Below, piece after piece: positions 7,412 through 11,442 of a stretch of 11,442 nucleotides of DNA. The DNA lies in the NCBI GenBank assembly GCA_018402095.1, contig JAGYJO010000037.1, forward strand, positions 1 through 11,442, written 5' to 3'. Under the pieces are notes generated by a model. That model was given only the letters and a program-made list of their open reading frames with translations, was not told the DNA's origin and did no database searches. Numbering within the stretch: the first letter of the stretch is position 1; each line of letters starts with the position of its first letter. The translations under genes were made by a program, and so were the position numbers. Source of the stretch: a bacterium (GTDB lineage: Bacteria > Margulisbacteria > Marinamargulisbacteria > SXXA01).

Positions 7412-7924
7412 CTATCCGCCAGAACATACGCCTCTAGCACTGATGTCTTTGTTATCTTCAGCAAGACGTTCACCGCAAAAAGTAAGTATGAAGTATACGC
7501 ACGATACGCTCGTACCCACAAAGATAAATAGACCTATAAAGAAATCGCTAACATCTTTTTCTTGTGATTTGGATAGTGTTTCTCGTATTTGCGGGGTATA
7601 GGCTGTGGTTTCTGTGTTGTTATTCAACTGCAGTGCTAACCTGCGAGAAGCGCTTACATCTATAGGCTTGATATCTGATAGGGCCAGAGGTGTAGCGCCT
7701 CTTAGTCCTGGATGTCTTGCTTCAGGTGACGGAGATTCTTTCGCGAGTGCCTGTATAAGTGAGTGCGTCAATACCGTCGATGAGCCCAAAGCCACTGCGG
7801 CCATGAGAATGGTGCTTACTTTGGCTATCCAGTTTTTTGTTGGAAGTCTATGTCTGTCTTCTTGGCCCCCTACGTTTTGCAAGACCGTTGGGGTAGGACG
7901 TTGTCCGATTGTTGTTATGACCAT
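7412..7924 (-). CDS. Hypothetical protein with two predicted transmembrane segments
   Basis: I do not recognise this protein. From ATG 7922-7924 it has 170 residues: a polar N-terminus, a hydrophobic segment at about 33-57 (KVSTILMAAVALGSSTVL), a polar middle of about 70 residues rich in Pro, Ser, Arg and Asn (58-126), a second very hydrophobic segment at about 127-150 (FFIGLFIFVGTSVSCVYFIL), and a short charged tail with three Cys in total. With both termini on one side, the middle would form a loop across the membrane. I choose this start because AGAGAG lies 8 nt upstream; ATG 7964-7966 is in frame and would add 14 residues. It stands alone, divergent from the Smr gene. No functional call is justified. 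Confidence 0.6.
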   Translation of the reverse strand: MVITTIGQRPTPTVLQNVGGQEDRHRLPTKNWIAKVSTILMAAVALGSSTVLTHSLIQALAKESPSPEARHPGLRGATPLALSDIKPIDVSASRRLALQLNNNTETTAYTPQIRETLSKSQEKDVSDFFIGLFIFVGTSVSCVYFILTFCGERLAEDNKDISARGVCSGG

Positions 7925-7966
7925 GATTATCACTCTCTTTTTTAGATATTTGAGAAGGGTATTCAT

Positions 7967-8117
7967 TTTTTGTGCCGAGTATTTTTCCCTTCAAGACGAC
8001 CTTTTTTAATTGTTTTTAATCGATTTTTTTGATTAACCGTGATTTTCATCGGTTGACTTTCGGTTTTTGTGTGTTTTCCGCTTCTCAAGACAGAAACCCC
8101 TGTACTAGGATAGGGGG
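7967..8117. promoter_or_regulatory. AT-rich divergent intergenic region (promoters expected)
   Basis: This 151-nt region separates the minus-strand two-TM gene from the plus-strand Smr gene, so both promoters should lie here. It has many T-runs and a small inverted repeat TTAATC (8016-8021)/GATTAA (8031-8036). A TTGACT at 8053-8058 could be a plus-strand -35, but no convincing -10 sits at the right distance. TAGGAT at 8106-8111 is a possible -10 that would give a nearly leaderless transcript. No exact promoter is called. Confidence 0.3.
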
Positions 8118-8372
8118 ATGGCAAAACTCAAGTTGGATCTTCATGATATTTTTAACAAAGGACACAAAATCGAGTCCGAATTGCAGCGTATTATTCAGGA
8201 AGCGGTGACGAAGCGTGTCTCCCCGGTTGAAATCATTCCAGGCAAAGGATCGGGACAACTCAAGAAGTCCGTTCTGCGATTTTTAGCGCGACCAGAAATT
8301 AAAGCCCTGTATCATCGTATAGAAAAAGACGACAAGAATTTTGGCCGGGTATTTGTTCATTTTAAATTTTAG
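8118..8372 (+). CDS. Stand-alone Smr-domain protein
   Basis: An 84-residue protein consisting of essentially one Smr (small MutS-related) domain. LDLHD at 6-10 is the N-terminal Smr motif, and PGKGSGQLKKSV at 41-52 corresponds to the HGKGTGxLR loop, with Pro replacing the usual first His. Smr domains act as endonucleases on DNA or on mRNA of stalled or collided ribosomes (MutS2, SmrB); minimal stand-alone versions are known but mostly uncharacterised. ATG 8118 is preceded by a purine-rich stretch (AGGATAGGGGG). It is followed 11 nt later by the HAD phosphatase gene, whose RBS overlaps this stop codon, so they are probably co-transcribed. Whether it is catalytic cannot be said. Confidence 0.85.
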   Translation: MAKLKLDLHDIFNKGHKIESELQRIIQEAVTKRVSPVEIIPGKGSGQLKKSVLRFLARPEIKALYHRIEKDDKNFGRVFVHFKF

Positions 8373-8383
8373 GATAATGTTTC

Positions 8384-9049
8384 ATGTCTAATCAGATTAA
8401 AACGGTTATTTTTGACCTTGATGGTACGTTGGTAGATACCATCGAGGATATTCGCGGCGCTCTCAATGCGGCGTTGGAGTCCTTCGGAAAAACACCTGTC
8501 ACGCGGGATCAAATCATGGGTATGATTGGCGGTGGTGTGGATGACATGCTGTACGAGGCTATTGGTGAGTCTCCGATTGTTTTTGGTGATTTCAAATCAC
8601 AGTATCGTCAGTATTACCGCGCCAATATCGACAAGTTTACACAGCCCTATGTCGGCATCAAACCGCTGTTGCAGGCCCTGCACGCCGCCAATGTAAAGAT
8701 GGCTGTTTTGACGAACAAGCAAACCGATCCGGCCAAACGATTGGTCGATTTGTTTGGCTTTTCGACGTATTTCGAGATTGTCGCAGGTCCTGAATATTAT
8801 GGCGTTCATAAGCCGGATCCTGCCGGTTTGATTCAGATGATGACTGATTTGGGTGCGACGCCAGAGTCGACTGTTTTTATTGGCGACAGTGAGCCGGATG
8901 TGCAGGTGGCTGCTGCGGCTGGTGTGCGTTGTGTTGCAGTTGGGTATGGCTATCGCGAAGCCTCCGTTTTGGCGGGCTTGAATCCTTGGCGGTTGGTCAT
9001 GGATGTGGCGGCCTTGCATGTGTTGTTGGTCGAAACTTCACTGGATTAA
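8384..9049 (+). CDS. gph: HAD-family phosphatase, phosphoglycolate phosphatase-like
   Basis: A 221-residue cytoplasmic HAD hydrolase. Motif I FDLDGTLVDT gives nucleophile Asp11 and acid/base Asp13; motif II is Thr110 (AVLTNK); motif III is Lys143 (HKPDP); motif IV is GDSEPDV with Asp168 and Asp172. The helical cap lies between residues about 18 and 85 (subclass I), and length and motif order fit the Gph/PGP group that dephosphorylates 2-phosphoglycolate from DNA 3'-end repair or oxygenase activity. HAD substrates are hard to predict, so the symbol is tentative; pyrophosphatase PpaX or beta-phosphoglucomutase-like activities are alternatives. AGGA, overlapping the Smr stop, is the RBS at a suitable distance from ATG 8384. 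Confidence 0.85.
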   Translation: MSNQIKTVIFDLDGTLVDTIEDIRGALNAALESFGKTPVTRDQIMGMIGGGVDDMLYEAIGESPIVFGDFKSQYRQYYRANIDKFTQPYVGIKPLLQALHAANVKMAVLTNKQTDPAKRLVDLFGFSTYFEIVAGPEYYGVHKPDPAGLIQMMTDLGATPESTVFIGDSEPDVQVAAAAGVRCVAVGYGYREASVLAGLNPWRLVMDVAALHVLLVETSLD

Positions 9050-9052
9050 AAT

Positions 9053-9331
9053 ATGACCAAGAAAAAACTAATGGTCGTTGTTGGCGCAGGCGCGTCAATT
9101 GATTTTGGAATGCCAAGTGTGAATGGTGTGGACACCCTGTTTTGTAAATGGGCTAAAGAAAATTATCGGTTAGCTTGTCATGAAAATGACAGTCTCTATT
9201 CATATGTCAGAGATGCAATTGAGAGCTACTATAGGCTTAATAAAATAAGATATAGGCTTAAGGGAAGAGGATATATACTCGTTCCAAAAATGAATCTAAA
9301 CACCATAAGAAATTCCTCAGGTTTCTATTAA
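9053..9331 (+). pseudogene. N-terminal stump of a SIR2-like domain protein
   Basis: Ninety-two codons beginning 3 nt after the phosphatase stop, without a clear Shine-Dalgarno sequence. KKLMVVVGAGASIDFGMPSV (about residues 4-23) is the nucleotide-binding start of SIR2-like proteins, with GAGAS as the key motif. The next residues to about 60 (WAKENYRL, SLYSYVRDAIESYY) still look like the family. After that the sequence becomes low-complexity and basic, with an 11-bp direct repeat TATAGGCTTAA at 9230-9240 and 9251-9261, and stops at 9331. Full SIR2-like proteins of this kind are several hundred residues long, so the NAD-site Asn/His part and C-terminus are missing. A decayed IS lies directly downstream. 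SIR2-like domains occur in anti-phage systems; this copy is probably dead. Confidence 0.6.
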
Positions 9332-9459
9332 GGATCATGGAGTCAGGAAATGACTAGACAACGACAAACAGTTCTAGACAAAGGTGCACCGAGCCAGAAA
9401 AGGGACAGGAAAAAGCGTGATCCTGCATAAAACGATTCTGATGTTCAATAAGATTTTAC

Positions 9460-10101
9460 CATATTAGAAATTAGGAAATATTGCTGATCGGCAGAAAATA
9501 CGGTTTCTGGATGGAAACATCGGTATCTAAATCGAAAGAATACTAAGAATGGCTGCGGACACAGTGTATTGGATACCAAGGCAAACTGGATAAAGATCAG
9601 GAGAGTCAGATAGACACCTACGTTCAAAGAAAACCTTGAGTGACGCCGGCAAGGTGCAATCGTTCATCAAAAAAGTCAAAAACGACCTACACCATCCAGC
9701 GGGGTGATCGAACTCCTGCACAGACTGGGATTCAACTACAAACAAACGACATTGATGCCTGCAAAAATAGATCCAGAAAAACAAGCGCGGTTCAAAAAGG
9801 CCTACGATAGATTCAAAAGAACTTAAAAGAAGACGAGGTACTCTTGTTTTTGGACGGGGTACATCCTCAGCACAACACGAAATGTTCCCGCGCCTGGATT
9901 AAAGTTGGAGAGCAAAAACAGATCAAAAGCAACTCCGGTCGGCGGCGTTTGAACATTAGCGGTGCCTACGATCCGATCTCTCAGGACATCTTGGTTCGTG
10001 AGGACAAAACCATTAATCCCATCTTCAACAACGAAGTGCAACACCTGGGATTTCGATCCCAGAAAAAGACGTGCAAAACTGAAATCAAGCGATCTGACTA
10101 G
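9460..10101 (+). mobile_element. Decayed IS630-family transposase (frameshifted, truncated)
   Basis: Transposase sequence is spread over several frames. NTVSGWKHRYL (frame of 9491) resembles the end of the N-terminal helix-turn-helix. SDAGKVQSFIKKV (frame of 9639) follows, then ELLHRLGFNYKQTTLMPAKID (frame of 9704, to TAA at 9822-9824), then LLFLDGVHPQHNTKC and IKSNSGRRRLNISGAYDP (frame of 9844). The Asp of LFLDGVHPQHN is the first DDE acid. REDKTIN, near 10000-10018, should be followed by the DNA (second Asp) and Glu parts, but the sequence diverges and stops at 10101, so the catalytic triad is incomplete. At least three frame changes and several stops show it is dead. I could not define terminal inverted repeats or a TA duplication, so the boundaries are those of recognisable coding sequence. 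Confidence 0.75.
10045..10062 (+). repeat. 7-bp hairpin with TTCG loop
   Basis: CTGGGAT (10045-10051), TTCG (10052-10055) and ATCCCAG (10056-10062) form a perfect stem with a UUCG-type tetraloop at the point where the transposase homology ends. There is no T-run after it. It resembles a tRNA T-arm only superficially; no tRNA surrounds it. Confidence 0.5.
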
Positions 10102-10244
10102 AACAGCGCAGCAGGTCGAAGATTCTAGACAGGTTAGCGGAATGGAAGTTAGAGGGAGAGTCCATCAATGGGACTTTAGTAGGGTTAAAATACTTTTTTG
10201 GAACGGGTATAGAGCAAAAAAATTGCAGTGTTTTTAAACCGAGT

Positions 10245-10290
10245 GTAACTATTTTAGCCCTTTCAATCCCGTAGAGGCTAGAATGGTTAC
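10245..10290 (+). repeat. 15-bp inverted repeat, fully paired as plus-strand RNA
   Basis: GTAACTATTTTAGCC (10245-10259) pairs with GGCTAGAATGGTTAC (10276-10290) across a 16-nt loop. The two non-Watson-Crick positions, 10250/10285 and 10254/10281 or adjacent, are T opposite G and would be U-G wobbles in a plus-strand transcript but A-C mismatches on the other strand. It could be a leader structure for the epimerase gene or an end of a degenerate mobile element. Confidence 0.5.
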
Positions 10291-10331
10291 AATTGAGCGA
10301 TGTATCAGTGTAGCTGCGCAGTTCTCCTTCC

Positions 10332-10371
10332 GTTGGTTGAGCGAAGTCGAAACCAACACCAACACCAACAC
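10332..10371. repeat. Palindrome with GAGCGAAGTC core and ACCAAC tandem repeat
   Basis: GTTGGTT (10332-10338) and AACCAAC (10351-10357) are perfect inverted arms around a 12-nt GAGCGAAGTC-containing centre. The right arm runs directly into three tandem copies of ACCAAC (10352-10369). The core sequence is of a kind I recall as a dispersed intergenic repeat in various bacterial genomes, but copy number cannot be judged from one window. Confidence 0.45.
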
Positions 10372-10476
10372 AGTCTCGCTAGAAACCGCTTACCACTCTC
10401 CTACGCCGCATCATTTACAATCCCTCTCCCAAAACGATACTCTAAACCCACTCATCGCAAAAAAAGGAGCTCATTC

Positions 10477-11433
10477 ATGCCTACCACACTCATCACCGGC
10501 GTCGCTGGTTTTATCGGATCCCATCTTGCCGTAAGGTTGCTAGACTTGGGCTATACCGTTGTAGGTTTGGATAATTTCTCTGGGAGTCATCCTGACAATT
10601 TGAATCACCTCAAATCACATCCGAATTATGCCAATTTTACCTTCATTGAAGGCGACATCCGTGACCAGAAAACATGTCACACTGCCGTGACCGGTTGTGA
10701 CTATGTCTTGCACCAAGCGGCATTGGGATCTGTGCCACGGTCTATCAAAGAGCCTGAGCTCTACCACGAAAACAATCTGACAGGGACGCTCAATATGCTG
10801 TTGGCGGCCAGAGATGCGAAAGTGAAGCGTTTTGTGTTGGCCTCATCATCGTCTGTTTATGGCGATACACCGACATTGCCGAAGCATGAGCAAATGCCAC
10901 CGGCGCCATTGTCGCCTTATGCTGTGAGCAAATTGACCGGAGAAGCGTATTGTCATGCTTTCTATCGTGCTTATGGATTACCGACGGTGGCGTTGCGTTA
11001 CTTTAATGTTTTTGGCCCGCGTCAAAACCCACATTCCCAATATGCGGCGGTTATTCCCAAATTTGTGACGGCCTGTCGTACGGATCAACCGATTCATATC
11101 TATGGTGATGGGGAACAAACCCGCGATTTTACCTTTGTAGACAACGTGGTGCGTGCGAATCTCTTGGCTTGTGAGTGTCCCGAGTCGTTGTTGGGACAGG
11201 CGATTAACGTGGGCTGTGGGGATAGAATTTCCGTGAACCGTTTGGCGACGGAAATCCAAAAAATAATTTTGGAAGGCAAAGCGGGAAAAGGGATTGAATA
11301 CTTTCCGCCGCGTGAAGGGGATATCAAAGACAGCTTGGCTGCGATTGAGCGATTGACGCAGTTGGGGGTCACCGACCCAGTGAGTTTGGAGATTGGGTTG
11401 GCGAAAACTGTAGCGTGGTATCTAGCGCAATGA
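10477..11433 (+). CDS. SDR-family nucleotide-sugar epimerase, UDP-GlcNAc 4-epimerase (WbpP) type
   Basis: A 318-residue cytoplasmic NAD-dependent epimerase/dehydratase of the extended SDR family. The Rossmann motif GVAGFIG is at 8-14, LDNFSG at 31-36 binds NAD ribose, GD60-IRD is typical, and the catalytic residues are in SSSSVYG (123-129) and Tyr148-x3-Lys152 (YAVSK). QAALGSVPRSIKEP (80-93) and RYFNVFGPRQNP (174-185) are characteristic of the WbpP/TviC/Gne group, which interconverts UDP-GlcNAc and UDP-GalNAc (or the uronic acids) for O-antigen or capsule. ATG 10477 is chosen because AAGGAG lies 7 nt upstream and the Rossmann fold begins right after it; the longer frame from 10300 crosses repeats. 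The N-terminus is shorter than in WbpP. A surface polysaccharide locus may continue beyond the window. Exact substrate is uncertain. Confidence 0.88.
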   Translation: MPTTLITGVAGFIGSHLAVRLLDLGYTVVGLDNFSGSHPDNLNHLKSHPNYANFTFIEGDIRDQKTCHTAVTGCDYVLHQAALGSVPRSIKEPELYHENNLTGTLNMLLAARDAKVKRFVLASSSSVYGDTPTLPKHEQMPPAPLSPYAVSKLTGEAYCHAFYRAYGLPTVALRYFNVFGPRQNPHSQYAAVIPKFVTACRTDQPIHIYGDGEQTRDFTFVDNVVRANLLACECPESLLGQAINVGCGDRISVNRLATEIQKIILEGKAGKGIEYFPPREGDIKDSLAAIERLTQLGVTDPVSLEIGLAKTVAWYLAQ

Positions 11434-11442
11434 TGCCCACCC

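Larger units (their letters stand above)
10102..10476 (+). other. Non-coding stretch between IS remnant and epimerase gene
   Basis: No gene is supported here. It holds an inverted repeat at 10245-10290, a second one at 10332-10357 that leads into three tandem ACCAAC units (10352-10369), and the epimerase Shine-Dalgarno AAGGAG (10464-10469). The open frame starting at 10300 is only an upstream extension of the epimerase frame across these repeats. The epimerase promoter should be in this stretch, but I see no convincing -35/-10 pair. Confidence 0.45.

Noticed and set aside
10045..10062. T-arm-like hairpin suggesting a tRNA or tRNA fragment
   Set aside because: No acceptor stem, D-arm or anticodon arm can be built from the flanks.
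9844..10101. Intact small ORF of 85 codons as a separate gene
   Set aside because: Its sequence is the middle of an IS630 transposase (LFLDGVHPQHN), cut off from upstream parts by frame changes; it is a pseudogene fragment.
10352..10371. ACCAAC tandem units as a CRISPR or iteron array
   Set aside because: Only three 6-bp units with no spacers; too short for either.
10300..10476. 59-codon N-terminal extension of the epimerase
   Set aside because: It crosses a palindrome and the ACCAAC tandem repeat, while ATG 10477 has a good AAGGAG and directly precedes the Rossmann fold.

Overview
The window looks like a piece of chromosome from a diderm (Gram-negative) bacterium of unidentified lineage. 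The evidence is a predicted outer-membrane beta-barrel protein with a signal peptide and terminal Phe, a lipobox substrate-binding protein, and CDP-alcohol phospholipid synthesis. Base composition is balanced in the housekeeping genes and clearly AT-richer in a few patches that look acquired or decaying. TTG and GTG starts are used. I do not recognise a species.

Left third (about 90-4820, minus strand): one tight operon for transition-metal (Zn or Mn) uptake. Reading 5' to 3' on the minus strand it runs outer-membrane barrel (4752-3679), TroA-like metal-binding lipoprotein (3677-2748), ABC ATPase (2751-2005), first permease (2008-1178), and second permease with a C-terminal winged-helix-like tail (1181-90). 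The last three junctions are 4-nt stop/start overlaps and the first is a 1-nt gap, so the five genes are almost certainly co-transcribed. Upstream of the barrel gene lie a TTGACA -35 box and a perfect 10+10 bp palindrome covering the likely -10, a good candidate for a metalloregulator operator. Together these genes would carry a metal ion from outside the outer membrane to the cytoplasm.

Middle (about 4800-7970, minus strand): an intergenic region with small inverted repeats, then a 5'-truncated AT-rich gene of an uncharacterised family, then the most unusual gene of the window. This is one polypeptide with two complete CDP-alcohol phosphatidyltransferase domains, the first PgsA-like and the second PssA-like, so it may catalyse the committed steps to both phosphatidylglycerol and phosphatidylserine. 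Upstream of it is a perfect 17-bp-stem hairpin, then an unrecognised two-TM protein.

Right part (about 8118-11442, plus strand): a short operon of a stand-alone Smr-domain protein and a phosphoglycolate-phosphatase-like HAD hydrolase, followed 3 nt later by the N-terminal stump of a SIR2-like gene. Behind that is a decayed IS630-type transposase with several frame disruptions and several small palindromes. The window ends with an intact SDR nucleotide-sugar epimerase (WbpP/UDP-GlcNAc 4-epimerase type), probably for surface polysaccharide synthesis. I saw no CRISPR array, tRNA or rRNA.
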